This document shows positions 11,890 to 24,062 of a DNA stretch of 64,000 bases, piece after piece; the stretch's first letter is position 1, and each line of letters opens with the position of its first letter. The stretch covers positions 1,056,719 to 1,120,718 of the forward strand of contig NW_006763137.1 in NCBI RefSeq assembly GCF_000264905.1, given 5' to 3'. The DNA is from Stereum hirsutum FP-91666 SS1 (Eukaryota > Basidiomycota > Agaricomycetes > Russulales > Stereaceae). A program made the translations under genes and the position numbers. The notes below the pieces were generated by a model that was not told the DNA's origin, did no database searches, and saw only the letters and a program-made list of their open reading frames with translations.

Positions 11890-13471
11890 ATGACTAATAG
11901 CAAGAGATCCTCCTTCGTCCTCACCAACTTCAACTCCATCTTTGCCCCTGCTCCCAACCCGAAGATGGTCTCCGTCAGTACCGCCTCCATTGGTCATCCG
12001 CATGCCCTCCAGCCTCTTCAGCCTCTCCATCTCAACATCCCTATCTCGGCCTCCAACCACAATTCCGACCAGAGCTCAAAGCCAATACAGGACAAGCCAT
12101 ATCGCCTGTTCAACGCCCACACCCACAAACCCACCGTACCCCCTCGTCCTTCCTCCTCCTCTGACGTCACCTCCGACTCCGACTTCGTAAACATCCCCCC
12201 TCCCGACCCCAACACACCTCACCGCTCCTACGACCACGCCTACGAGGCACGTTTCAGACTTGCTGCGAGACCTGCAAGGCTTGGGATCTTCGGTGCAGGT
12301 CTCTGTGTTAGTGGCAATGGCGGCGGCTTTGTGAATGGAAATGGGGGTAACGGAAATGGGGGTAAGGGAAATGGGGGTAACGGAAATGGGGGTAACGGAA
12401 ATGGGAGTAACGGAAATGCAAACGCGAATGCGAATGTGAATGACAGGTCGAGAGCACATCAAAGAAGGGCGCTATCCATGAAAGTCAAAGTCGAGACGCA
12501 GAATCGGTCTTCTGGTGGTCCTGGGCATGGGAGGAGGGGAAAAGTGGGCAAGGGAAAGGCGGGAAAGGTGGGGTTCAAGGTGCCTAGTCTGGTTAAGAAT
12601 CTGGTGCAGAGTCATAGTAATAAGGTATTGTCGTATTTTCGAGTGTCTGATTCTGCTTGGGCTGACGAATGTGTTTGAGCAGACTACCACGACGACAACG
12701 ACGACGACGATAATCCGCGACGCAAAAACCTTCGCGGAGCGTGAAGATGCGCGTGCGCTGTTCAATTATAAGGCCATGCCCATGTCTATGCCCAAGTCCG
12801 AGCCCGAGCCCACTCGCTCTGGTTGTCCAGATCCCACAACATCCGAGCCTAAGCCAACCTCCATCCGCACCACATCCACGTCCACATCCTCCAGCAGTAG
12901 CGCACAACTCATATCCGCGCCATCCAACTCCAACTCCTCATCCATCTTCGACAGCCCCGTCCTCATCTCCATCCCCCATCCCAATTCCAGCGCTCGCATC
13001 CCTCCGAGTCGTCCCAGCGCTCACGCCCTCTGGGACTTATCACCATATGCCTATTGGGACTCGTCACGCTACACCCTCCGAGACGAACCCTGGAACGCAC
13101 CCGAATCTTTCCCAAGTCTCGCTCTGAATCGTAAAACTGTATGGACGCGTCAGATCAAGGCAAAATTTGGGGGCAAGAGTTTGATGCCTTCGTGGGCTGC
13201 GAAGCTTGAATCTGAACGTGCTCGAGATGGAGAGGTAGAGGGATGGGCACGGGGAGAGGGATGGGGACATGGAGAGGGAGAGGGGCAGGAAGAAGGATAT
13301 GGACATGGAGGCGTGCGCATCCGTCAGCCGAGACCTGTTAGGGCTTGGGAGAAGGAGCTGCCTGTTTGGGTTGGTTGTTTTGATGAGGGTGATGAGGCCA
13401 GTAGGGCTAGAGACGAGAGAGAGGCAGATGGGAGGGTGGCGTGGTGTTTGTCGCAATGGCAGGGAGCCTGA
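11890..13471 (+). CDS. Hypothetical low-complexity protein
   Basis: Not recognised. Two exons, 11890-12624 and 12683-13471, joined in phase 0 by a GTATTG..AG intron; 507 aa. It begins MTNSKRSSFVLTNFNSIFAP. A 15-bp minisatellite encodes Gly-Asn repeats in the middle. The second exon opens with a Thr run, then DAKTFAEREDARALFNYKAM. A Ser/Pro-rich part follows, then SPYAYWDSSRYTLRDEPWNA and a segment with WTRQIKAKFGG. The C-terminal part is Glu/Gly-rich. No signal peptide, membrane segment or catalytic motif is visible. Only short islands look ordered. Probably a real but fast-evolving basidiomycete protein. Confidence 0.55.
12337..12420 (+). repeat. 15-bp minisatellite inside hypothetical gene
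   Basis: Five to six head-to-tail copies of GGAAATGGGGGTAAC with units starting near 12337, 12352, 12367, 12382, 12397 and 12412. The 15-bp period keeps frame and encodes Gly-Asn-Gly-Gly-Asn, so copy number can change without frameshift. Confidence 0.9.
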
Positions 13472-14586
13472 GGTTTGGGGTGCATATATGCATACATACG
13501 ATAGTTTCGGATACAATTGCTGTGTCTCTGTTGTAATTACATACTCAGGAGAGCTGTACAGTCATATTTCCCTTAATAACATCTCACCTACCTACGTACC
13601 CGCTATCCCCAAGTCCAAATATTAATACACCGCAGAACATCGCGCGCCACTGTGGCCCAATCTCCTTCCTTCCTTCTCCAATCCAAATTCCCGGTCCCAG
13701 GTCGACGAACTTAGCTGTGCCACCCACCGCAGTGGGCCACACCAAAACTCACCTACACACCACCCAGACACCTCAGAGTCACGCTCAAATCCCAGACAGT
13801 CTTGTTCCTTGTTTCGACTTCGACTTCGAATATTGAGAGCGAAAGGGGTATACGTATATTTATATTTCAACCTGAGAAAAGGGAAAGTCCATCGACACTG
13901 GCAGAAAATGTGATTTGCGATAACTCAAGTGACGAAGTCAACATCGAAACACTGGCAGAGAGATGCCAGAGTCACTGAAATCACTGATCAGGTCCTGGTT
14001 GAAAAGCGAGAAGCGGCTTGGAAGTCAAGAGTAAATCAAAAGTAAGTTGAGGAAGGGGAAGAGGAAGAGTTGGGGGAAGAGAGAAATCCAAAGTTGGTTG
14101 GTCAAGTACGACAAGTTCGAGTTCAAAAAAGAGTTCGACAAGAAATGCGGTGATGCGAAAATGAAAATGAAAGCCGAGGTCAGGTCCAAGCGCCCCCTCA
14201 CCATAAACCGTAGAGCATACGATCATGATGAGAGAGAAACAGAGAAACATAGCGCGAAGACCATGATCATCGGCCGAGACGTCCGAAAGGGAAATATGCA
14301 GGAAAAACAAGATAACGCGACTGACTGCTGAAGCTGAAGAATTGACGAGGTGCAAAAGAACGAAGCGAAGGAACAAGAAAGAAGAAGAAAAGAAAAAAAA
14401 GAAGGAATAAGAAAGAATAAGAAGAAAGCGTAAAGACAGAAACGCATCAGTCAGTTCGAACGAATAAGTTATAAGTAGTAACGCAATGCGCATGCGTAAT
14501 GTAGCATCATCGTCCTCTCCTTCTCCTCTCCCTTTCCCGTATAACTCTACTGTAACAGTATCTACGACCGTCTAGAGTCCAAACCA
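13472..14586. other. Intergenic between convergent genes
   Basis: No supported gene. It contains a purine-rich stretch (about 14040-14430) of A/G runs. The minus-strand frame at 13981-14493 is only the Phe/Leu-rich complement of that stretch. Confidence 0.5.
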
Positions 14587-16921
14587 CTATGAAGCAATAT
14601 GCAGCCCCTTCGCAGTCATCGGCGGCGAATCCAACGAGGGCGGTGGACTGGGGTACGAATCATGAGGCGACAACGTCCCCTTCGCACCCACACCCGCCGA
14701 CCCCACGAACCCCACCGGACTCCCAACGCTCGGCGGTGGCGGGACCGTAATATGGAGGTTCGCAGCGGCCGGATGGTGCGCATGCCAATGATGCGAGTGC
14801 GAGTGCGTATTCGAGTGATTGTGACCGTGCGCGTGCGAGTGTGAACTTGAAGGGTTGAACGGGGGCGGGTCATTGTAATAGGTCTGTTGTGGCTGAGGTT
14901 CATGCAACGGTGCGTTCGTCTCCATACGTGTTCGCGCACCATGTCCGGTCCCGTTTCCGTTAGGCGAGAACGCAGGCGGATGCGCAGAAGACGGGGACGA
15001 AGAAGTCGGTTGTGCTAACGCCATCGTCCGTCCGGACGCCAAACTGACGCCCATCCCATCCAACTGCAGCCCCTCCGTCTCAATCCTCATCCCTCCAATC
15101 CCCGGTCCACCTGTCCCTCCAATCGTTGCATACTCCGGCTCCGCCGCCGCCAACATCTTCTCATCTTCCCACGTACTCGGCAACATCCCCTCCCTCCTCG
15201 CCTCGACTCCCCTCCTCTTATTCTCTCCCTTCTCCACATCTCCCTTCGCTTCATTATACATCCACAGTCCGACGGCAGCTAAAGCGATCCCGAGCCCTTG
15301 AATGGGATGTACGTCCTGTGCGAACCAGACGAAGGCCATGCAAATGACTGCGACGCGCTTGATGAGCGAAGCGATGGAGTACGTGACGGGTGAGACGGAT
15401 GCGAGGATGATGAATGCGATGATGTTCTGTGCGAAGTGGACGGTCCCGTTGGCGATAAAATAGAACATTACAGAATGCGTAGACGTGTGTGCGTGCGAAG
15501 GGTGCGTGACATGGTCGGGGTCGGAGGACATGGCGAGAAGCGCTGACATATCGGTGTAGAGCCATATGGGGATCATGAGGAGGAATGCCATGAAGGAGGA
15601 GTAGAAAAGCAGGTTTAGTTTATCGAGCTTTTGATGGTGGTGCGAGTCGGCGTGGCTGTTGGTCGTGGGCATGATCTTCTTGAAGAAGATGTTGGAGGTG
15701 ACGAAGACGATGGCGGAGCCGAAGGCACAGAGGAGGCCAGTAGTGTTCGATGCTGTCATGTCAAAGGTACAGGCGAGCATGACGCCGGCGGTAAGGGGGA
15801 GTAGGGACATGTACGTCCTTGGGGTGTAGCGCACGCCGAACAGGAGGGCGTAAGCGGCCACAGTGAACAAAGGAGATAATGCCTGGAACAACAACGGAGG
15901 ACTTGTAAGGACGGCGATAAGAACATGGTACGGATGTAAGGCGGATAGCTCTACGGCGCTCAAAGCGTCTGTGGTGTTTCGAACAAGAACAGATAAGACG
16001 TCTAAGACTTCCCATCCTCGTCTACATTGGAGTAAACCATTGCTCAAATCGGCAAGGGGATACATTGGACTGAGTTCGACACGTATAGCCTTTCCATAGT
16101 CGTGGAAACCAACGAACGTCATCCCTGGCGCTGTCGTCTATTCCAGCGCAGGTTGTACGGCCGCATCTATCACGTTAGAATGCAGCAAAAAAAGCCCTCG
16201 GATGTATCTGTGCCCCGCAGAGACAACAACCCGCTTTTGTATGGGTTGATCGAATCGAAGGCCAAAGAAGAACTGATAGGAAGAGGAGAAACAGCGGAGA
16301 ATAACGCACCTTAATCGTATGCACAGTACTGACCGGAATCCTCGAAATCGCCATACTGGAAAAGATATGTCCCCCAACCTGGAACAACCCCATCGGCAAC
16401 GTATCCGTCAAAATCCTCTTCGTCGGTCTCCTCAGCGTCGTGAACCTCACGACAGGTGACATGAAAAGCAAACAATACCCGGCTACGAACCCGAACTGGA
16501 CGAACGTAAGCGAGACGGGGTACTTGAACTGATTGAGTATCTGTTTCCCGGTGTTGGAGGACAATGCGGAAGAGGTGTACCAGAGACTACAGAGGAAGAC
16601 GAAGCGCATCGTTTCGGGTGAGGGCATGGTGAACGAGGTCCTGGCCGGCAGGGTGGAGATGCTGCTCCTGATGGTCGACGAGCGAAGTAAGGGCCGAGAT
16701 TTCTCAGAATTGCTGTCCCGTCGGGGCGTGGACGCTGTGAGGGGCAGAACAGAGGACGACGGCCATACTTTCTGTGCGGATTTACTGAGGCGGCCGAGGA
16801 GGGAATCGTTGGCCGTGGAGAGCTGTGAGCGTGATGAATCCCATCGCTGTGCTTTGTGGTCGTCTCTCAGATGGAGAGTCGAGCTCAGCGTCGTGTGCGT
16901 TTTCGAGGCGGGCCAAGACAT
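14587..16921 (-). CDS. Triose-phosphate translocator family transporter, Sly41-like
   Basis: Multipass DMT-superfamily transporter; the yeast relative Sly41 is an ER/Golgi protein that suppresses loss of Ypt1. Two exons: 16921-16310 and 15882-14587, phase 0, 635 aa. Family motifs: MRFVFLCSLWYTSSALSSNT with GKQILN, then ISRIPVSTVHTIKALSPLFT across the splice junction, then the second half with SPVTYSIASLIKRVAVI. The C-terminal tail (about 190 aa) is His/Ser/Pro-rich and cytosolic in style. An in-frame Met at 17050 would add 43 residues; 16921 is preferred because the extension has no family support. The 427-bp intron is unusually long here. Substrate unknown. Confidence 0.85.
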
Positions 16922-17858
16922 ATCCCGAGTCTCTTCCAGGTCACTGGTGGAAAAGAAAAAGAAAGTGGGGAAGAGTGTGGGTCCAGCAATCAAGGCCTGA
17001 GCATATGAGGGAGGAGCGCTGAGACAACACCTCTTTCTTGATTTCCTCACTGCCTGCCCATCCTCGGCTCCACACCGCCGCCGGCCCGCCTCCCCAGTTC
17101 AACTTGTTGCCAAGCGTGGGCCACCGCCACTCGCTCATCCATCTCCATCTCACGCCGAGGAGAAGCATTTAAAAAGAATATACGATTTGGCTATACTACT
17201 GTTAAAAATTCAGACGGGGAATACATGCATGAAATATGCAAGAGAGGAAGAGAGAGAGAGCAAATCAAGTGCGTCGTGTAGTGCTAATAAGTAGGTAAAA
17301 AGTAGTGAGAGGAGACAGGCAGAACACGGGCAGTGTCAGAACCAAGAACAGTACAGTACAAATGGCCATCATGACAGACCGAGCATTCGCACAGCGACGG
17401 GCTCGGATCATAGGCTGGCCGGATGGGGGAATAGTGTACTGAAGGTCACATAATATAATACAGAAAATTACAAGTATTGGATGGGTTGGTTGATGGAAAG
17501 AGGCAAGAATGAGGATTCGAGAGTCAGATGAGGTGAAGAGAATAGAAAGAGACGGAGACGGAGAGAGAAGGAATGTCAGTGAGAGATATACTGTGATTAA
17601 GAATATACTGCACAGATCAAGGCGTGGATTAGATGCGGAGAAGAAGATGTCAGAAATCGCAACAACGAAGGTGATGATGACGAGACGAGAACGAGCGAGC
17701 AGGGTGATGGATCATGTTCAGATGCAACGAGACAAGTACTAGGGTATCGTGAGTCTACTATCAGTACAGGGTGGGTGACACTATGCTAGTCTGTGGCGGT
17801 ACGAGGCTTTCATTATACTTAGCGGAGCGCGAGTCGACGACGATTAGTTCACAACGGA
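16922..17858. other. Intergenic: transporter promoter and kinase 3' flank
   Basis: Promoter or 5' UTR of the minus-strand transporter up to about 17170, then A/G-rich DNA with a GA microsatellite near 17235-17265. No gene supported. The plus-strand frame at 17509-17742 is compositional. Confidence 0.45.
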
Positions 17859-20800
17859 TTATCGATATAGCGGAATCAGGTTCGTTCGTTGCGTTCTTGC
17901 CTTTGCGCGCGCACCAGCGAGCTTGTCGATCGACGCCAACAGGTCTGCTCGCCGTAGTGGTTCTACAAAGGACGCCAGTCAGCGCCAAGACAGATTGTCC
18001 GAAAGCCGGAGATACTCACTGGTAATGTGGTCGTCCATGCCCTGCTTGAGACAACGTTCACGGTCACCAATCACTGCGAAGAAAACATATTATCAGATGA
18101 GGGTAACACGACAAATAAGGGAGGATGACGTACTAGCATGAGCGGTCAGAGCAATGATAGGCGTCCGCGTAAGGTTATTCTCGTCCTCGTAGACACGAAT
18201 CAACTCCGTGGCCTCCATACCACCCATGAACGGCATCGACACATCCATCTAAAAGCCTCAGCCTCAGCACTCATCTTCCAGCAAAACGACAAAAAAAAAG
18301 CCCTCACAAGCACGATATCATACGGCTTCCCTCTCCGCACCCTCGTCTTGAACTTATCCACCGCAATCGCCCCGTTGTCCGCAATCTCGACATTATGGTT
18401 CCCATGCTTCTGCAACATCTGCACCGCGATCGTCTGGTTGACCGTGTTATCCTCCGCGAGCAGGATTCTGTAAGAAGTATCTTCAGCGGCGGTGACCGGG
18501 TTGACCGTACTCGATTCTAGGGCGGACGTTAGGGCGGAGGCAAGGTCCTGCTGCGTCACAGGCGCGGTGACCAGCGCGGTAATACTGTTGTCGAGGCACC
18601 ATTTGAGGTTAAGTGGGAAGACGCCGTGCGACTGGAGTGAAATTTGTTTGTTAGTCCAAAAGGATAGGAGCGGAGACAAGAAAGGGGCGGACTGGAAGTA
18701 TACGCACAGGAGCCATCAACACGATCGGGATGTAGCGCAGGTGATTGAGCTCGCGAACTTGCACGGTCTACATAGAAAGAAGAAGTCAGCACCTCCGCAC
18801 CTCTCTGGAAAAGCAACTGCGACATAGCAGAAAGGGAAAGAAAAAAGAAGAAAAAAAACTCACCACCTCAGCCGAATTCGTCACAATCGTATCAATATGC
18901 GGACAACTCTTCTTATCCTTCAACGTCAACAGATCATGCACCACATGCGCCGTCAACCCCAGATCCTCAATGTATCTCGTGATCCCCGTCGTGTCGAAGT
19001 TTTTGTCGAGGAAGAGCACCGTCCGGTTTTGGAACGGCTCCATCTTCGCCCTCAGCGACTCGAACTCCATGCTCCCGATCTGCGACGTGATGGTGAAGAA
19101 AAACTTGGATCCTTTCCCGACGTCCGATTCGACCCACATGTTGCCTTGCATCAGGTATGCGAGACGTTTGGAGATGGATAGTCCGAGACCTGTGCCTCCG
19201 TATTCCTGCGAAACGACGAGAACTTGTTCAGGATGTGTTTGAAAGACAGATGAAAATTGAGCACGTACCCTCGTCGTCGACCCATCTGCCTGCGCGAACG
19301 TGTCGAAAATGAGGTTCAACTTATCCTTCGCGATACCGATACCCGTATCTTGCACACAGAATTCCAACGTCACAGCCTCATCATCCAACGCAAGCAGCCT
19401 ACAGTTCAACGCGACCAATCCCTCTGGTGGTGACCTCGTCGATGGCGTGAACTTTATGGCGTTGCCGACGAGGTTAGTGATGACTTGACGGAGCCTCAGC
19501 GAGTCGCCGATGAGAAGATCCGGGATGTCTGGGTCGATGTCGAAGGTGAGGTTGATGTTGTTCTGGGTGGCGCGGACAACGAGAGTTTTGAGGATACCAA
19601 AGACGGTTTGGCGGAACGAGAAGTAGACCTGCTCCATCGTCATCCGTCCGGCTTCGACTGTGCAGGAACGCTGTCAACTTCGATCCAGAGGAACGAGAGC
19701 AAGAAACGACGGACTCTTCGAGATATCCAAGATGTCGTCAATAATCAATAGTAGTGACCGTGCCAGACTGTGCACTAGCAACAAGCTCTCTCGCTGACTG
19801 GATTGCAGCTCGCTGTCTAGCGTCAACTCGGTCATACCGATGATACCATTCATTGGCGTCCTACACGACACACAAACACCCTGCATCAGCACGACACGCA
19901 CAAGAAAACCTTGCAACAAATGAACCCACCTGATCTCGTGTGACATGTTGGCCAAGAACTCCGATTTGCTCTTATTCGCCAACTCGGCAGCCTCCCTTGC
20001 AGCCGTGTTCTTTTGGATACTGTCCCGCAAGTTGAACACCATCTGATTGATCTGCGTCTTCAACGAGTCCATCTCTCCGCTCGCCTCGACGGTGATGAAT
20101 CTTGTGAAGTCTCCATCCATAGCCGCGGCCGAGATCTGTGCGAAACCACGGACTTGAGTCGTCAAGTTTCCTGCCATGGTGTTCACGGACATGCTAGAAT
20201 ATAAATCAGCGTTAGCTTCCAATTTCGGGTATGTATATAAAGAGAGGGTAGGGGGAGAACGTACGTGATTTCTTGCCAGATACCCTGCACGTTACCGACC
20301 TCGGCTTGGACACCTAGTTTACCTTCAGTTCCGACCTCACGAGCGACCTTCTTCACTTCGGAAGCGAAAATGGACAATTGGTCAATCATGGTGTTGATGG
20401 TGTTAACTAGCTCCAGCATTTCTCCGGAGACGGGCACGCCGGTGACCTTCTGCGTCAAGTCTCCTCGGGCGACAGCAGTCTGTGAGAATTGGGGTTGTGA
20501 GCGATGAAACAAATGAGTGCGGGAATCGACTGACGGTAGCAACTGCGATAGTTCGCACTTGGGTTGTCAAGTTCGCAGCCATGACGTTGACATTGTCGGT
20601 CAAATCCTGTTCCAGGAAGGCAGGCAGACGTGGCGCGTCAACAATCATATCCCCACATTGCGAGCGAAGTATAACATACCTTCCAAGTCCCCCTCACGTT
20701 CGCGACATTGGCCTGTCCGCCCAATCTTCCCTCCGTCCCGACTTCCCTCGCCACCCTCGTCACCTCGTCCGCAAATAGACTCAAACTCTCCGTCATCCCG

Positions 20801-23800
20801 TTCACCGTTGCTTTCAAATCGAGCATCTCACCCTTCACATCGACTTCGATCTTCTTCGTCAAGTCACCGTTGGCTACAGCCTTGGTAACCTGTGCGATAG
20901 AGCGCACTTGGTCCGTCAAGTTCATGGCCATTAGGTTGACATTGTTCGCCAAGTCCTGTATACACGCAAAGAAAGCATTGTCAGCACATGCAAGTCGTTC
21001 CGCTAGGGCGGCTCTCAACAAAGACAAAGGAAGATCCATACCTTCCAAGTTCCTTGTACGCCAGGCACGACGGCTTGACCACCCAACTTTCCTTGCGTGC
21101 CGACTTCCAACGACACACGAGTGACTTCATCGGCGAGAATCCGCAATTGCAGCACCATAGAATTGACAGTCGACTTGAGCTCTAGCATCTCGCCCTGTAC
21201 GTCGACATTGACCATCTGATCGAGGTTCCCGTTCGCGACCGCCTTCGTGACTTCCGAAATCGAACGAACTTGGTTCGTCAAATTCGTGGCCATTTTCTTT
21301 ACACAAAAAAATCACAGGACGAAGTATAAAAATGATTGTCAGCGCTCGGACGTGCATTTGAAGAGAAAATGGAGCGAAAAGGCAGAAAAATACGCACGTT
21401 GACATTCGTCGTCAAATCGGCCCAAGTTCCCTGCACACCCTCGACCTTCGCCTGCCCTCCGAGAATACCCTTCGTCCCGACATCCAACGCCACACGCGTC
21501 ACCTCCGAAGCGAACTCGCTCAACTGGTCCACCATGGAATTCACCGTCGTCTTCAACGTCGCCATCTCTCCCTCTACCGGAATCTCGATCTTGCGCGTCA
21601 AGTCTCCCTTGGCTACGGCAGTCGTGACGACGGCGATGGAGCGCACTTGATCCGTCAAACTCGAACACATCCGATTGACCTGTGAAAATATTCATGAAAA
21701 CGTGGTCAGAATTAATATCGGGTATGAAGTAGGGAAATATGGAAGACATACGTTGCGAGTCAAATCGAGCCAAACACCTTCGACGTCTGGTACGTGCGCT
21801 TGACCACCCAAAACACCTCGCGAACCGACCTCAAGCGTGACACGGGTAACTTCCGACGCAAACTCGCTCAACTGGTCCACCATGGAGTTAACCGTCGTCT
21901 TCAAAGTCGCCATTTCTCCCTCCACGGGAATCTCGATCTTCCGCGTCAAGTCACCCTTCGCCACAGCGGTGGTGACAACGGCAATCGACCGCACTTGATC
22001 CGTCAAACTCGAGCACATGCGGTTAACCTGCGCAATGTGGCGTGAGTGCCTATTTAATGACGGGAAAAGGTATTTGACGCAGAAACAACTCACGTTTCGG
22101 GTCAAATCTAACCAAACACCCTCGACGTCCGGTACATGTGCTTGACCACCCAAAATACCTTGAGATCCGACCTCGAGGGTAACTCGTGTGACCTCAGACG
22201 CGAACTCGCTCAACTGATCCACCATGGAATTCACCGTGGTTTTCAACGTCGCCATTTCGCCCTCCACGGGAATTTCGATCTTCCGAGTCAAATCGCCCTT
22301 GGCCACAGCGGTCGTGACCACCGCTATAGACCGCACCTGATCTGTCAAGCTAGAACACATTCGATTGACCTGCACACCGTAAAGTCCCAAACGTCGGGTG
22401 AGCTAAACGTTGTCACACAGGCACAAAACCTGAGAAAAGGAACGGAGAAGAAAACCTACGTTTCTTGTCAAATCTAGCCATACGCCCTGGACGTCCGGTA
22501 CGTGTGCCTGACCACCGAGTACTCCCTTCGAACCGACTTCCAACGTGACTCTCGTTACCTCGGCTGCTAGCGCTCTTAGTTGTACCACCATTCCGTTGAC
22601 CGTATTCTTCAAATCGAGTATTTCTCCGTTCGCGTCGACCGTGATTTCTTGTGACAAGTCGCCCATAGCTACTGCTTTGGTGACTTTGGCTATACTCCGG
22701 ACCTGGTTTGTCAAGTTTGCGGCGAGATTGTTGACGACGTTGGTGAGTTCGCGCCAGGTACCACCGACGTCCAGAACGACGGCTTGGCCTCCGAGTTTTC
22801 TATTGTCAGGAGTGTAGATGTGAGTACAACGGCGCGGAGTTCCGATGAGTAACTGGAAAGGGGAAACGGAGAGAAGCGAGGGCATCCAGTATTAAATAAG
22901 GGCAAACAACGCCGAGCATACGGGATGGAAATGCTTCCGAAACCGGACAAGGGGAGACGATAACGTTCAGATAGTTCCGAAGCGTTCATGCGACTGAGGC
23001 GACACCGGGAGCGTACCCGTATTGCCTGAGATGGTATGTGGTACTTCGGCATGTCGGACAAAAGAAGCCTCGCGGGACAACAAGATGAAAGGGCTTCAAA
23101 ATATTACTGAGGACTCACCCATCTGTTCCGACTTCCTGGCTGACACGAGTAACCTCCAGAGCAAATTGGGCAAGCCTGTCAACCATGGTGTTGATGGCGT
23201 TCTTGAGCTGGATCATGACTTGGCCTTGTACTCGAACCTCGATCTTCTGTGAGAGATCACCGTTTGCGACGGCCGTACAAACCCGAGCAACATCCTGAAC
23301 CTGTTGCTTTAGTAGTGAAAGTTCGGTGACGGCATCGATACCACTCTCAAAGGCAGCAGCCATGAGAGGACCATCTGGAGGGACGATATCGGGAGAACCT
23401 GAGCGTTGGCCGACGGGGGAGGGAGTGTGGAAAGACCGGGGGACTTGCATTACCCTGCCGCAAGACTGGCAGGTGGGAGGTGGCGGGGCGGAAACGGTGC
23501 GTTCGGGCTTAGACCTGTGAGGATCGCGAAGATTATGGCGAATGTAATCGAGAGAAGGACGGGACGAGTTCGAGGGCCAGTGAGGGTCAATATCCATATC
23601 GTCGTCTGAGGGGCGGTGGTGAAGGCCGTTCAGGCCGTTCGCGTGTACCATCGTGGCATCGACGTCAGTCGATCTGACGACGGCTGGTACGGGCCTTGGC
23701 TGGTGAATCGACTGATAGTCAAGATCAGCGGAGGGAGGAGCGACCTGCTGGGGAGATTGAGGCTTGAAAAAAAAGCAGCGACGAGTGGGTCGAGCCGAGG

Positions 23801-24062
23801 GACTTACACTGCGTCGCTTCTTTGTATCGGGGCCTCCGACTGTCCAGGTATGGGCAGCTTTGTAGGCAGCAAGCTCGTCCTCTGCAGTGTACATTCTCCG
23901 TACAATGGAGGAGATCATGCGGAGGATATCGCTGGTCTGGGTGTCGGCGGGGCCATCGTAGAGAGGGAGAGGGGCGTCGTGGGCGCCGGTCTGGTAGACG
24001 GACAGTAGGCTGTCTAGGTGGTTGATGAAAGGGTGTGTGGGCGAAGCCACAGCGGCCGTCAT
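17859..24062 (-). CDS. Group III hybrid histidine kinase (Nik1/Os-1 type) with nine HAMP modules
   Basis: Cytosolic osmosensing kinase upstream of the HOG pathway and known target class of phenylpyrrole fungicides. Nineteen exons: 24062-23808, 23762-23119, 22799-22460, 22369-22094, 22027-21752, 21679-21398, 21296-21042, 20955-20680, 20606-20535, 20479-20265, 20193-19930, 19860-19715, 19657-19269, 19205-18864, 18767-18708, 18631-18308, 18248-18134, 18073-18020, 17962-17859; 1562 aa. After a disordered N-terminus come nine HAMP units, each with an AVAxGDL-type core and a DEVTRVxxEVG-type linker. The kinase has H-box MSHEIRTPMNG, N-box [16 protein letters not shown] and GGTGLGLSI. The receiver has [10 protein letters not shown], phospho-acceptor [10 protein letters not shown] and the KPL lysine. 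HAMP units 3-5 are near-identical and exon-encoded. Confidence 0.95.
21398..22369 (-). repeat. Tandem duplicated HAMP-encoding exons (three copies)
   Basis: Exons 22369-22094, 22027-21752 and 21679-21398 (276, 276 and 282 nt) each encode one HAMP module starting [20 protein letters not shown], with phase-0 introns at the same place. The peptides are identical over most of their length while many third codon positions differ. Confidence 0.9.

Noticed and set aside
11533..12060. 175-aa minus-strand frame
   Set aside because: Overlaps the promoter and first exon of the hypothetical gene on the other strand; no domain and no splice context.
13981..14493. 170-aa minus-strand frame with hydrophobic runs
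   Set aside because: Complement of an A/G-rich intergenic stretch; Phe/Leu/Ser composition is a base-composition artefact.
16922..17050. 43-residue N-terminal extension of the transporter
   Set aside because: In frame but without family similarity; the Met at 16921 is sufficient.
17235..17265. Possible CRISPR-like or tandem array
   Set aside because: It is only a GA-rich microsatellite; no spacer-repeat structure exists anywhere in the window.
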